Under the pieces are notes generated by a model that was not told the DNA's origin, searched no databases, and was given only the letters and a program-made list of their open reading frames with translations. The translations under genes and the position numbers were made by a program. Below, in pieces: positions 47,635-57,490 of a stretch of DNA of 64,000 nucleotides. Every line of letters starts with the position of its first letter. The stretch's first letter is position 1. The DNA comes from Paracoccaceae bacterium (lineage in GTDB: Bacteria > Pseudomonadota > Alphaproteobacteria > Rhodobacterales > Rhodobacteraceae): assembly GCA_024742405.1 (NCBI GenBank), contig JANSYP010000001.1, positions 496,001 to 560,000 on the forward strand. The letters run 5' to 3'.

Positions 47635-48555
47635 ATGGATGGCGAAACCGGCGGTGGCCTGCTCGGAGCGCTTGGCTGGGTGATCACGCAGCTTGCGCAG
47701 TCGCTCTACAATATCGGATGGGCGCTGATCCATCCGGGTCAATGGCTGAACTGGTCCGACCCCATGGCGATCATGCGGATCGTCTATTACGGCGGCTCCG
47801 TGCAGCTTTTCTTTGCGCTGTTCACGATCTTTGCGATCCTGACGATCGTCGGGCTCTGGCGGCACAGCGTGCTCTGGGGCTATGTCCGCGGCGCGGAGTG
47901 GCTGGGCAACAATGTCGGCCGGCTGATGGCCTGGGCCGGGTTGCTGATGGTGCTGCAACAGACGCTGATCGTGTTCCTGCAGCGGATCTTTCTGGTCTCG
48001 GAGATCTCGATCGGGCCCTTCGGCAAGGTCTTTACCAAGGACCTGAGCTGGTACGCGGAGGAACTGAAGCTCTACAACGCCATCGTCGTGGCGCTCTGCT
48101 GCGCCTACACCTTCATCCAGGGCGGTCATGTCCGGGTCGATCTGGTCTATGGCGTGGTCTCGCGGCGCACGAAAAAGATCATCGACATGGCCGGGAGCCT
48201 GCTCTTCATGATCCCGGCGCTGACGGTGATGTGGATGTATTCCTGGTACTTCCTGTGGCGCCATCTGATCACGCCCAAGGTCTCGGCCTCCGACACGTTC
48301 GAGCAGCTCGAACGCAAGGCGCGCATCGTCAAGTGGAATGTCGAGACGATCGGGTTCTCACCGAACGGGTTCAACGCCTATTTCCTGTTCAAGGTGCTGA
48401 TCTTCGCCTTTTGCGTGATGATGGTCATCCAAGCGATGGCGTTCTTCTACCGCAACCTTCTGGAGCTGCGCGAGGGCGCGGCATCGGACGGCAAATACCT
48501 CGAAAAGGACCGCCTCGGCGACGAGACCGCCGAGAAGGTAGCCGAGATCCACTGA
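47635..48555 (+). CDS. TRAP small permease (DctQ family), extended
   Basis: A 306-residue membrane protein from ATG 47635, longer than a typical DctQ. It has about four to five membrane segments; the DctQ signature block is IQGGHVRVDLVYG, followed by SRRTKKIIDMAGSLLF. An N-terminal extension of about 80 residues precedes it. Its acidic C-terminus (LGDETAEKVAEIH) is cytoplasmic. It is paired with the large permease 60 nt downstream. Confidence 0.9.
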   Translation: MDGETGGGLLGALGWVITQLAQSLYNIGWALIHPGQWLNWSDPMAIMRIVYYGGSVQLFFALFTIFAILTIVGLWRHSVLWGYVRGAEWLGNNVGRLMAWAGLLMVLQQTLIVFLQRIFLVSEISIGPFGKVFTKDLSWYAEELKLYNAIVVALCCAYTFIQGGHVRVDLVYGVVSRRTKKIIDMAGSLLFMIPALTVMWMYSWYFLWRHLITPKVSASDTFEQLERKARIVKWNVETIGFSPNGFNAYFLFKVLIFAFCVMMVIQAMAFFYRNLLELREGAASDGKYLEKDRLGDETAEKVAEIH

Positions 48556-48615
48556 CACTTCACTGATCGAGACCACCGACAAGGTGGCTGGAACCACTTC
48601 ACGGGGACGGGACGC

Positions 48616-50973
48616 ATGCTGTTTGGGTTGGACGGGGTCGAGATTGGCCTGATCATCGTGTTCCTGTGCCTCTTCGGCGGGATCATGACGGGCTTTCCGG
48701 TGGCCTTTGCCATCGCGGGCTCGGGCATGGTGTCGTTCGGGATCATCGCCGCGCTCGACAGCGCCGGCATCATCGTCCACCAGGCCGTCGACACGTCGAG
48801 CGTGGCCTACCAGGCCCTGATCGATGGCGGGGTGAACCGGCTCGACATCTCGATCTTCAAATATCCCGACCTGCCCAGGATCGCCGAGCCGGTCTTTCCC
48901 GGCGGGTGGGAGCAGGCGTTCGACCGCAACCTGTCCTTCATCGTCAACCGGATGAATGAGCGCGTGTTTGCCGGACAGTCCATCGAGACGCTGCTGGCGG
49001 TGCTGATGTTCGTGATGATGGGTATCACGCTGGAACGCTCGCGCATCGCCAATGACCTGCTGACCACGATGGCGCGGGTCTTCGGCCCGCTGCCCGGCGG
49101 TCTGGCCGTGTCGGTGGTCGTGGTCGGCGCGTTCCTGGCGGCCTCGACGGGCATTGTCGGGGCGACGGTGGTGACGATGGGTCTGCTGGCGCTGCCGACG
49201 ATGCTGCGCAACGGCTATGCGCCGGAGCTGGCCACCGGTGTGATCGCGGCCAGCGGGACGCTGGGCCAGATCATCCCGCCCTCCATCGTGATCGTCCTGC
49301 TGGGCACGTTTGCCGGCGACCTTTATTCCTCCGCCCAGGAAACACGCGCGCAAACGGCCGGGTGCACCGACGCGCTGACCTATCTGGGCGAACCGGCCGT
49401 GGTGTCGGTCGGCACGCTGTTTCAGGCGGCGATCCTGCCCGGCATCCTGCTGGCGGGGCTCTATGCGGCCTATGCGTTCGGCTATGCGCTTTACAATCCG
49501 CGCGGCGCGCCGCCCGTGGTCAGCACTGCCACCGGAGGCGGTGATGCCGTGACGCGCAACGAAGCACTGACCTGGTTTCTGGGGGCGCCCCTCGCGCTGA
49601 TCGGCGGGGCGATACTGCTGGGACAGGTCGGTCTGATCGGATCGCAGGATATCACCGTCGACAGCTTTTCGGACGCTTCGGAGGGCGCCGAGCTGCGCAC
49701 CAATGTCTCGCCGGAATGCCAGGCGTCGATGATCGAGCTGCACGGGCAGGAGACCTGGGACCGTGCCGTGGCCGAGCAGCAGGCCATCGAGGACGCAGGC
49801 GGCGCGACGCGGTCGCGCGCGCTGAGCCCCGAGGAGATCGAGACCGCCCGTACCGCCGCCATCGCCGCCGCGGCGCCGATGTCCAGCGGGCTGGCGACGA
49901 TGTTCATCCTGCTGGCACTTGTGCTGACGACGGCGCGCGGGGTGGCCCCGATGGCCGACCCCAAGCCGATCCTGATCGGGCTCGGCGGGGTCGCGCTGGC
50001 CTTTCTGGTGGATATCGTGCTGATCGCGCCGACCACCTCGCCGGGAACGAGTTTCCTGCTGTTGCTGCTGCCGCTGATCGCCATTTTCTATGGCTGCCGC
50101 GTGGCACTGGTGCGGCTGTCCAAGAACGAGCTGCTGCGTGTCGTCTTTCCGCCGCTGGTGCTGATCGTGGCGGTGCTGGGCTCGATCCTCGGCGGCATCA
50201 CCAACCCGACGCCGGCGGCGGCGCTGGGCGCATCGGGCGCGATCATGCTGGCGGCCTACCGCAAGCTCGCCGACGAGCAGCGGTCGAGCAAGGTGATCAT
50301 CATGGCCAGCTTCGCCATCGTGATCATGATCCTGGTCGGGGTGAATTTCGATCTGCGCGTCGGCCGCGACGTGGTGCCGCTGGAAGACTGGATCGCCTTC
50401 ATCGTGGCCCAGGTCGCCTATCACTTTGCCTTTTTCGGCATCCTTTACGCTGTCTGGGTGCTGTTCCGGTCCGGCGTGATGACGCCGGTGGTGCGCGAGA
50501 CCGCCAAGGTCACCTCGATGGTGTTCACCATCCTGATCGGCTCGCAGCTTCTGAACCTGGTGCTGATCAGCTTTGGTGGCGAGCATTACATCCAGGATTT
50601 CCTGCGCAGTTTCGAACGCGAGTGGCTGGTGTTCCTGATCGTGATGCTGGTGCTGTTCATCCTCGGCTTCGTGCTCGATTTCCTTGAGATCATCTACATC
50701 GTCGTGCCGATCGTCGGCCCGGTGATCTATGGCGGTACGATGGACCCGAAATGGGTGACGATCATGATCGCGGTGAACCTGCAGACGAGCTTCCTCACCC
50801 CGCCCTTCGGCTTTGCGCTGTTCTATCTGCGCGGCGTGGCGCCGCCCGAGGTGACGACGACCCAGATCTACCGAGGCGTGCTGCCCTTCGTGCTGATCCA
50901 GGTGGTGGGGCTGGCGCTCCTGTGGCTGGTGCCGGAGGTGGTCACGATCGTGCCCAACCTGCTGGACGGCTAG
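48616..50973 (+). CDS. TRAP large permease (DctM family) with large internal insertion
   Basis: A 785-residue protein, far longer than the usual 430-450 of DctM. The N-terminal half (to about 300) shows VTMGLLALPTMLRNGY and SGTLGQIIPPSIVIVLLG, and the C-terminal half ends with LQTSFLTPPFGFALFYLRG. Between them is an extra region with an acidic soluble patch (about 345-415) and several more membrane helices. Conserved DctM blocks at both ends argue that it is a working permease. A 908-codon antisense frame over the same DNA is a shadow. Confidence 0.93.
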   Translation: MLFGLDGVEIGLIIVFLCLFGGIMTGFPVAFAIAGSGMVSFGIIAALDSAGIIVHQAVDTSSVAYQALIDGGVNRLDISIFKYPDLPRIAEPVFPGGWEQAFDRNLSFIVNRMNERVFAGQSIETLLAVLMFVMMGITLERSRIANDLLTTMARVFGPLPGGLAVSVVVVGAFLAASTGIVGATVVTMGLLALPTMLRNGYAPELATGVIAASGTLGQIIPPSIVIVLLGTFAGDLYSSAQETRAQTAGCTDALTYLGEPAVVSVGTLFQAAILPGILLAGLYAAYAFGYALYNPRGAPPVVSTATGGGDAVTRNEALTWFLGAPLALIGGAILLGQVGLIGSQDITVDSFSDASEGAELRTNVSPECQASMIELHGQETWDRAVAEQQAIEDAGGATRSRALSPEEIETARTAAIAAAAPMSSGLATMFILLALVLTTARGVAPMADPKPILIGLGGVALAFLVDIVLIAPTTSPGTSFLLLLLPLIAIFYGCRVALVRLSKNELLRVVFPPLVLIVAVLGSILGGITNPTPAAALGASGAIMLAAYRKLADEQRSSKVIIMASFAIVIMILVGVNFDLRVGRDVVPLEDWIAFIVAQVAYHFAFFGILYAVWVLFRSGVMTPVVRETAKVTSMVFTILIGSQLLNLVLISFGGEHYIQDFLRSFEREWLVFLIVMLVLFILGFVLDFLEIIYIVVPIVGPVIYGGTMDPKWVTIMIAVNLQTSFLTPPFGFALFYLRGVAPPEVTTTQIYRGVLPFVLIQVVGLALLWLVPEVVTIVPNLLDG

Positions 50974-51155
50974 CGCCAGGGCGCGAGGGCGTGATTGCGC
51001 CGGACGATAACCGGCACATGGTAAACCGATAGAAAGCGACAATCTGCGGCGGGCGATCTTGGCGTCCGCCCGACAGTTTCCCACATCCCAGATTGAAAAC
51101 CTGACTGTTTAAGTCGGGCTTTCAGCGATGCTTCAGTGAAGGGAGACGAGACACC

Positions 51156-51803
51156 ATGTCATATCCTCAAACGATGCAAGCGAAGCTGACTGCCGGCGTT
51201 CTGGCGGTCACGGCTGTGGCGGTGCTGTCCAGTGCGACAGGCCCCGCAGGTGCCAGCGATACCCAGACCATGGCCCCCGATGCGCTCATCGATGCGCTGC
51301 GCGGCGGCGGTCATGTGATCTTCATTCGTCATGCGACGACCGAGAAGGATTACGCAGACCAGATCGACGCGGTGATGGGCGACTGCTCCACCCAGCGGGT
51401 GCTCAGCGAAGCCGGCTGGGCCGAGGCCAAGGCGATCGGGGCTGCCTTCGCGCGCCTCGAGATCCCCGTGGGCGAGGTCGTTTCGAGCCAGTATTGCCGG
51501 GCCTGGCAGACCGCGGACCTGGCCTTTGGCGACTATGCGCAGAATGCCGATCTGAATTTCGAGCCGGCCGAAGAGTATAGCGAGGCCCAGATCGCGACGA
51601 TGCGGGACCGGATGACCCCTCACCTGTCGCGCGTGCCCGCGCAGGGCAACACCGTGCTGGTCGGCCATGACGATCCGTTCGAGGCCGCCACGGGCATCTA
51701 TCCCGAACCGATGGGCATCGTCTTTGTGTTGCGGCCCAAGGGCGGGGACGGGTTCGAGATCCTCGGCTCTATCTCACCGGACGGCTGGCAGGACCTCGGG
51801 TGA
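51156..51803 (+). CDS. Secreted histidine-phosphatase family protein
   Basis: A 215-residue protein with an N-terminal signal-like segment (to about residue 33) and a histidine-phosphatase fold: IRHATTEKDY supplies the catalytic His, and a second His is in LVGHDDPFEAATG. The usual RHG is RHA here, as in the broader family. The promoter region 50974-51155 has an AT-rich part. The substrate is unknown. Confidence 0.85.
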   Translation: MSYPQTMQAKLTAGVLAVTAVAVLSSATGPAGASDTQTMAPDALIDALRGGGHVIFIRHATTEKDYADQIDAVMGDCSTQRVLSEAGWAEAKAIGAAFARLEIPVGEVVSSQYCRAWQTADLAFGDYAQNADLNFEPAEEYSEAQIATMRDRMTPHLSRVPAQGNTVLVGHDDPFEAATGIYPEPMGIVFVLRPKGGDGFEILGSISPDGWQDLG

Positions 51804-51841
51804 ACGTTGCCCATCAAACGACTGGACAGAAAGGAAAGACC

Positions 51842-52141
51842 ATGTCCGAGACATTCATGCATATCGGAAAATTCACTGTCAGCCCCGACCGGCGCGATGC
51901 GTTCGTGGAGGTCATGAAGGGCTATGACGCGTCGGCGCCGCAAAAGGGGCTGACCCATTCCAACGTGATCGAGGACGAGAATACGCCCGGGACGTTCATG
52001 CATGTCACCGTGTGGGAGACCCGCGACGACTGGGTGGCGGTCGAGAAGTCACCGGCACACCGGGAGATGCACGACAAGCGCAACGCGCTCTTGGACGCGC
52101 CGATGCAGCATGATTTCGTCTGCGGGAAGGTCGCTGTCTGA
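51842..52141 (+). CDS. Antibiotic-biosynthesis monooxygenase (ABM) domain protein
   Basis: A 99-residue single-domain protein starting at ATG 51842 after an AAAGGAAAG ribosome site: HIGKFTVSPDRRDAFVEVM, VTVWETRDDWVAVEKSPAH. It has the dimeric ferredoxin-like ABM layout found in small quinone-forming monooxygenases and haem-degrading enzymes. Catalytic residues cannot be assigned. It follows the histidine phosphatase gene by 38 nt and may share its transcript. Confidence 0.85.
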   Translation: MSETFMHIGKFTVSPDRRDAFVEVMKGYDASAPQKGLTHSNVIEDENTPGTFMHVTVWETRDDWVAVEKSPAHREMHDKRNALLDAPMQHDFVCGKVAV

Positions 52142-52319
52142 GCGCGGCTGCGCCGGATCCGTTTCGCCCCACGGTGACCGCCAGGCAGGCTTTGCGCCGA
52201 CCCAGCCTCACCGGCCGATGCGCCAGAGCGCGGCGCCGACCGCCAGCGGCGCATACGACCAAAGTCAGGGCGACGCGAAACCGGCCCGATGGTACCGTTT
52301 GTCAGCGGAGGGTTTCGGC

Positions 52320-52874
52320 ATGCGGACAGTGATCCTGGCAGTTTCGCTGAGTGTAGTGGCGGCGGTCGCCTGGGCCGACCCGCCCGACACCGTCGAGGAC
52401 GATCTCGGCATCCTGAACCCGCAGGATACGGGCCGGGAGATGCTGACCCGCAAGATCGAGATGGGGGTCATAGACTCCATCACCTGCTCGCTGGGGATCA
52501 ATGTCACCAAGAACGACGATTTCGAGCTGGCCAGAAAGCTGACCAGACGCTGCGCCGAAGCGGGCTATGCCAAGGCGATGACCTGGATGAGCCAGTTGGA
52601 GAACAACGGGCTGGGCGGCGAGTACAACCCCGACGCCTCCGCCGAATGGGACCGCCGCGCCGCCGAAGCGGGCGACCCGGTGGGACAGTTCAACCACGGC
52701 ATGAACCTGCTGCGCGGCCACGGCACCGCGCAGGACGAAGCGCTGGGCCGCAGTTTCGTCGATCAGGCTGCAGAAGACGGGCTGGCGATTGCCAGGCGCC
52801 TTCAGGAGTCGGACTACGATCTGGACGCAGTGACCCCCGACGCCGACAACTGGAAATACGGGCCGCTCTTCTAG
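52320..52874 (+). CDS. Secreted Sel1/TPR-like repeat protein
   Basis: A 184-residue protein with a signal peptide (MRTVILAVSLSVVAAVAWA, then DP) and one to two Sel1-type helical repeats (AGYAKAMTWMSQLENNGLGG, then AGDPVGQFNHGMNLLRG). Sel1 repeats mediate protein contacts, often in periplasmic signalling. The GGAGGG ribosome site sets the start. Partner unknown. Confidence 0.82.
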   Translation: MRTVILAVSLSVVAAVAWADPPDTVEDDLGILNPQDTGREMLTRKIEMGVIDSITCSLGINVTKNDDFELARKLTRRCAEAGYAKAMTWMSQLENNGLGGEYNPDASAEWDRRAAEAGDPVGQFNHGMNLLRGHGTAQDEALGRSFVDQAAEDGLAIARRLQESDYDLDAVTPDADNWKYGPLF

Positions 52875-53483
52875 ACCGTTCGAGGTGTGCTGGGCCGGGT
52901 GGGTGCAGCGTGGGTACGGCGGGCGTAACGTCTCCTGCGCGTGGCTGGTGCGCCGCGGGCCGCCTTGTGTCCCGTGCATTGTCGGTTCGGCGCGCCGTTG
53001 AAGCCCCGCGGGGCGAATTGCTGTCCTTCGCTTCAGAGGCGGTGGAGAGCCCGCTTTGGCGGCGCGCGTAGACATGACCGCCGATGACGAAGACAACGCC
53101 CCCGACAGGTCCCGGCGGCTGTCTGCGTTCAGCGGGGTCTCACACCTATACGGGGTGTTTCGAGAGCGGCAGCGGCCGAGAGCAGAGTGCCCGAACGGCG
53201 CGCAAGAGGACGCGGGCCGAACGGCGCGTGTGGGTGCTCAGGGCTTCTGAGGGCGGCTGGCACTGGCACGCGGTCTTTCGAGCAATTGGTCGCGTGGGCG
53301 CCTGTGAAGATGGTCCATTGCTGTGGGCCGGGCGCGCAATGTCGATGGGTGAGCCGATGGCTCCGGCGTCGCGCTCGCACTGATCGACCCGCGAGCCGTA
53401 CCCGGTCTCGCTTGTCTTGCGCAAAAAGAAGAGGGGGGCCGAACGGCCCCCCAAACCCAAATCAGAATGTCGCTGTTCTGGCG
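52875..53483. other. Poorly coding region
   Basis: About 610 nt with no recognisable gene. Frames on both strands are short and Arg/Ala/Pro-rich. A 12-nt direct repeat CCGAACGGCGCG occurs at 53191-53202 and 53217-53228. It might be the decayed remains of a gene or a repeat family member, but nothing could be identified. Confidence 0.5.
53423..53452 (-). terminator. Intrinsic terminator of the VPLPA-CTERM gene
   Basis: Stem GGGGGGCC/GGCCCCCC with loop GAAC, followed on the minus strand by CTCTTCTTTTT. It lies about 30 nt beyond the stop at 53484. Confidence 0.85.
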
Positions 53484-54113
53484 CTAGGCGCTCGCCGCTT
53501 TACGCCGGCGGCGGACCAGAACGAGCGCGCCTACGCCCGCGGCAATCAGCGGGAGTGTGGCGGGCAGCGGGACAGGCACCGGGTTTGTCATGGCAGTGCC
53601 AAAAACGACGCCGGTCAGACCGGGATCGCCGCCGCCTGCAAAAGTGCTGCCGAGCGCGGCATTGAAGGTCGACGTGATGACAAGGTCGGTTTGGATCGGC
53701 GGGCCGGGCTGTACGTTCGCCAGCTCAAAGATATTGGCCGAGAACGAGCCTGAAAAGCTGCTGCCGCTGATGGTCGAAATCAACAGGCCACTACCGACAT
53801 CGATCACGAAGTCCGTGGCTTCGATGAAGTTCCCGCCGCCTTCCAGGCGCAGACCGCCCGTGTGCGTGATGATGAACGGGTTCGTATCCCCTCCGGAGAT
53901 CGGAAAAGAGAACACGGCTCCGCTTGCGGTGGCCGGGTCGATCGGCGACGGCGTGATGCTGTTCGCACCGAGGAAATCAAGTACCGCCTGAGACACGGTG
54001 ACATCGGTTGTCCCGACAGCCGCAATCGGAGTCGCTGCCGCCGGGGAAGCCAGCAACCCGACAGAGGTCAGCAGCACCGCGGAAATCTTTCCAAAGAATT
54101 TCGTAAGCTTCAT
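53484..54113 (-). CDS. VPLPA-CTERM sorting-signal protein
   Basis: A 209-residue protein with a signal peptide (MKLTKFFGKISAVLLTSVG, ending AAA) and, at the C-terminus, VPLPATLPLIAAGVGALVLV followed by RRRRKA: a proline-containing motif, membrane helix and basic tail typical of VPLPA-CTERM/PEP-CTERM proteins, which exosortases process. The mature part is Gly/Ser-rich beta-like sequence of unknown role. No exosortase gene is in the window. It is probably secreted or surface-linked. Confidence 0.85.
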   Translation of the reverse strand: MKLTKFFGKISAVLLTSVGLLASPAAATPIAAVGTTDVTVSQAVLDFLGANSITPSPIDPATASGAVFSFPISGGDTNPFIITHTGGLRLEGGGNFIEATDFVIDVGSGLLISTISGSSFSGSFSANIFELANVQPGPPIQTDLVITSTFNAALGSTFAGGGDPGLTGVVFGTAMTNPVPVPLPATLPLIAAGVGALVLVRRRRKAASA

Positions 54114-54734
54114 GACGCTATGTGTTCCCTGATGATCGTACTCTATTAACCCTAATGTAGCATGGCGCGTCCTACGGCAAGACTTTGAGTGTTTTTTGGA
54201 AACAGCAACGGGTATTTTTTTCTTCTCTGCCCGATTAACCCCCATCTGCGACGGTGCCTCGCGGAGCCGCGTGACGGCCATGTGAACCGAGCTGGGACCG
54301 GGTGGGTGTGGTGGCATTCTGCGCACTGTGCCTCATCGAATGCGCTGCGCGGCTCGAACTGATCGCGGACGGGAGGGTCCGGCGCGTCGGCGTCGATTTC
54401 GTGTCGTGTTCGGTAGCTGGCGTGACAAGGCGGCTGCCAGAGCGTTTCCGGATGCCTTGGGCGTGCCGGTCTGGCCTCGAAGTCTGCAGCCAGGCCATGA
54501 TAGCTTCTTGCACCTGCTCGGTCGTCACGTTGTCCGGGATGTTCCGCCCAGACCGAGGGTCGGGTACGACGGGTGCAATCCGGCACCGGTCGCCAGGCGT
54601 GGGGGGGCGCTTTGGGCCTGCCGCGCTCCTGCGCCCTGATCCACCGAGCCCGTGGATCGACCCGTTCATGGACCTGTCCGGTGAATGCGATCGCCCACCG
54701 TATGGGGGCTTATCGGATCAATCGGTATGTCGAT

Positions 54735-54768
54735 GCTTCATGCTAAGCTTCATGCTGGGCTTCATGCT
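54735..54768 (+). repeat. Three tandem copies of a 12-nt unit
   Basis: GCTTCATGCT occurs at 54735-54744, 54747-54756 and 54759-54768 with a 12-nt period and a two-base difference (AA or GG) in the spacer. It lies between the poorly coding region and the glnA terminator. A short tandem repeat of this kind may vary in copy number. Confidence 0.8.
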
Positions 54769-54813
54769 GGCGGAACGGCGCCGATGTGCCGCCGGATTTC
54801 CGAGCGGGCAACG

Positions 54814-54838
54814 AAAAACGGCGCCATCGCTGGCGCCG
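54814..54838 (-). terminator. Intrinsic terminator of glnA
   Basis: Stem CGGCGCC/GGCGCCG with a 6-nt loop, followed on the minus strand by five T residues, 27 nt beyond the glnA stop. Confidence 0.88.
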
Positions 54839-54864
54839 CTTTGTGTCGGAAACCGAGCCCTGGC

Positions 54865-56271
54865 TCAGCAGCCGTAATACATCTTGAACTCAACCGGGTG
54901 CGGCGTGTGCTCGTAGGCGTAGATCTCTTCCCACTTGAGCTCCATGTAGCCTTCGATCTGGTCCTTGGTGAAGACGTCGCCGGCGAGCAGGAAGTCGTGG
55001 TCGGCCTCCAGCGCGTCCATGGCTTCGCGCAAGGACGCGCAGACCGTGGGGATGCCGGCGAGCTCTTCGGGCGGCAGATCGTAGAGATCCTTGTCGCTGG
55101 CTTCGCCGGGATCGATCTTGTTCTTGATCCCGTCGAGGCCGGCCATCAGCAGGGCCGCAAAGCACAGATACGGGTTCGCCGCGGGGTCGGGGAAGCGGGC
55201 CTCGACACGCTTGGCCTTGGGGCTTTCGGCCCACGGGATCCGCACGCAGCCCGAGCGGTTGCGCGCCGAATAGGCCCGCAGAACCGGGGCCTCGAAGCCC
55301 GGGATCAGACGCTTGTAGCTGTTGGTCGACGGGTTGGTGAAGGCGTTGAGCGTTTTGGCGTGCTTGAGAATGCCGCCGATGTACCACAGGGCCTCGTCCG
55401 ACAGGTCGGCGTATTTGTCGCCGGCAAAGAGCGGCTTGCCGTCCTTGAAGATCGACATGTTCACGTGCATGCCGGTGCCGTTGTCGCCCGCGACGGGCTT
55501 CGGCATGAAGGTCGCCGATTTGCCGTAGGCCTGGGCCACGTTGTGGATGACGTACTTGTATTTCTGCAGCTCGTCGGCCTGGTGCGTGAGCGAGCCGAAG
55601 ATCAGGCCCAGCTCGTGCTGACAGGACGCCACCTCGTGGTGGTGCTTGTCGACCTTCATTCCCATCCGCTTCATGGTGGAGAGCATTTCCGAGCGGATGT
55701 CCTGGGCGTCATCGATCGGGTTGACCGGGAAATAGCCGCCCTTGATGCCGGGCCGGTGGCCCATGTTGCCCATCTCGTATTCGGTGTCGGTGTTCCAGGA
55801 CGCGTCCTGGGCATCGACCTGGTAGGAAACCTTGTTCATCTCGACGCTGAAGCGCACGTCGTCGAACAGGAAGAACTCCGCCTCGGGCCCGAAATAGGAG
55901 ACGTCGCCGATGCCGGAGGATTTCAGGTAGGCCTCGGCCTTCTCGGCGGTGCCACGCGGGTCGCGGCTATAGGGCTCGCCGGTGTCGGGCTCCACGATGG
56001 AGTTGTGCAGGCAGAGCGTCTTTTCCGCGTAGAAGGGGTCCATATACGCGCTTTCGGTGTCGGGCATGAGCTTCATGTCCGACTCGTCGATCGATTTCCA
56101 ACCGGCGATGGAAGAGCCATCGAACATGAAGCCTTCTTCGAGGAAATCCTCGTCCACCTGATCTGCCATCACGGTGACATGCTGCAGCTTGCCGCGCGGA
56201 TCGGTGAAGCGGATGTCGACATATTCGACTTCTTCATCGGCGATGGTCTTAAGAACGTCGTCCTTGCTCAT
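54865..56271 (-). CDS. glnA: Glutamine synthetase, type I
   Basis: A 468-residue enzyme starting at ATG 56271. It shows [23 protein letters not shown], the [16 protein letters not shown] block and [13 protein letters not shown], and the adenylylation site Tyr in DLYDLPPEE near residue 397. It makes glutamine from glutamate, ammonia and ATP and is regulated by adenylylation through GlnB. It follows glnB (71-nt gap) on the same strand. Confidence 0.98.
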   Translation of the reverse strand: MSKDDVLKTIADEEVEYVDIRFTDPRGKLQHVTVMADQVDEDFLEEGFMFDGSSIAGWKSIDESDMKLMPDTESAYMDPFYAEKTLCLHNSIVEPDTGEPYSRDPRGTAEKAEAYLKSSGIGDVSYFGPEAEFFLFDDVRFSVEMNKVSYQVDAQDASWNTDTEYEMGNMGHRPGIKGGYFPVNPIDDAQDIRSEMLSTMKRMGMKVDKHHHEVASCQHELGLIFGSLTHQADELQKYKYVIHNVAQAYGKSATFMPKPVAGDNGTGMHVNMSIFKDGKPLFAGDKYADLSDEALWYIGGILKHAKTLNAFTNPSTNSYKRLIPGFEAPVLRAYSARNRSGCVRIPWAESPKAKRVEARFPDPAANPYLCFAALLMAGLDGIKNKIDPGEASDKDLYDLPPEELAGIPTVCASLREAMDALEADHDFLLAGDVFTKDQIEGYMELKWEEIYAYEHTPHPVEFKMYYGC

Positions 56272-56341
56272 GGGACCCCTTTTCCTCTCTGAGATAGATT
56301 GTGATTGGCCCGCGGGGGACGCGGGTGTTGAACGGACGGAG

Positions 56342-56797
<456 letters not shown>

Positions 56798-56830
56798 CTA
56801 ATTGTGCGGACCGCCTAAAAGGTGTGCAGT

Positions 56831-57490
56831 TTGAAAACTGATGGTGCAGAACCGACGCCTGAAACCGTGACCGCGGACGAGATGCGGGCCATCGAAGGGG
56901 CCGCGATCGGCTCGGGGCGGGTCAGTGGCGAAACGCTGATGGAACGCGCGGGCGCCGGCGTGGTCGATGCGATCCGGGCCTGGCCCGAGTTCGCCGATGG
57001 CGGCCGGGTCCTGGTGCTGTGCGGGCCGGGCAACAATGGCGGCGACGGATATGTCGTCGCGCGGCTGCTCGCCGAGGATGGCTGGCAGGTCAGCGTGGCC
57101 GGGGTCGGTTCGGTCGACGGGATGCCGCCGGACGCAGCTCTCAACCGCCGCCGCTGGCAGGCGCTGGGCCGGGTCCATGACCTGAATGACGGGCTGCCGG
57201 AGGGGCCGGATCCCGATGTGATCGTCGACGCGCTCTTCGGGACGGGTCTGGCGCGCGGGATCGAGGGCACGCTGGCGCGCCGTCTGGCGGAGGCCGAGTC
57301 GCTGGCGCTGGCGAGCGGCGCGCACCGGGTGGCGGTCGATCTGCCCTCGGGCATCGACACCGATACCGGGCGTATCCTCGGGGCTGCGCTTCCGGCCCAC
57401 AGCACCGTGACCTTCCACGCGCGAAAGCCCGCCCATGTCATGCGCCCCGATCTGTGCGGCACCGTGTCGGTTGTGGATATCGGACTTTGA
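56831..57490 (+). CDS. nnrE: NAD(P)HX epimerase domain protein (YjeF N)
   Basis: A 219-residue YjeF-N Rossmann protein: TADEMRAIEGAAIG, LCGPGNNGGDGYVVARLL, VDALFGTGLARG and VDLPSGIDTDTG. It interconverts R- and S-forms of hydrated NAD(P)H. TTG 56831 has an AAAGG site at 8 nt; GTG 56822 has one too close, so the former is preferred. In most bacteria this domain is fused to the dehydratase; here its stop codon (TGA 57488-57490) separates the two. Confidence 0.9.
   Translation: MKTDGAEPTPETVTADEMRAIEGAAIGSGRVSGETLMERAGAGVVDAIRAWPEFADGGRVLVLCGPGNNGGDGYVVARLLAEDGWQVSVAGVGSVDGMPPDAALNRRRWQALGRVHDLNDGLPEGPDPDVIVDALFGTGLARGIEGTLARRLAEAESLALASGAHRVAVDLPSGIDTDTGRILGAALPAHSTVTFHARKPAHVMRPDLCGTVSVVDIGL

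Larger units (their letters stand above)
54114..54864. other. Long region between VPLPA gene and glnA, no clear gene
   Basis: About 750 nt. The part next to the VPLPA gene (54120-54240) is AT-rich and is its likely promoter region. A minus-strand frame at 54235-54669 (144 codons, containing DNVTTEQVQEAIMAWLQ) looks partly protein-like but was not recognised, and the rest of it is Arg/Ser/Thr-rich. It may be a decayed gene. Confidence 0.45.

Noticed and set aside
48358-51084. 908-codon minus-strand frame, rich in His, Asp and Arg, opposite the TRAP 2 permeases
   Set aside because: Low-complexity shadow of hydrophobic codons read in reverse; the plus-strand DctM blocks are conserved.
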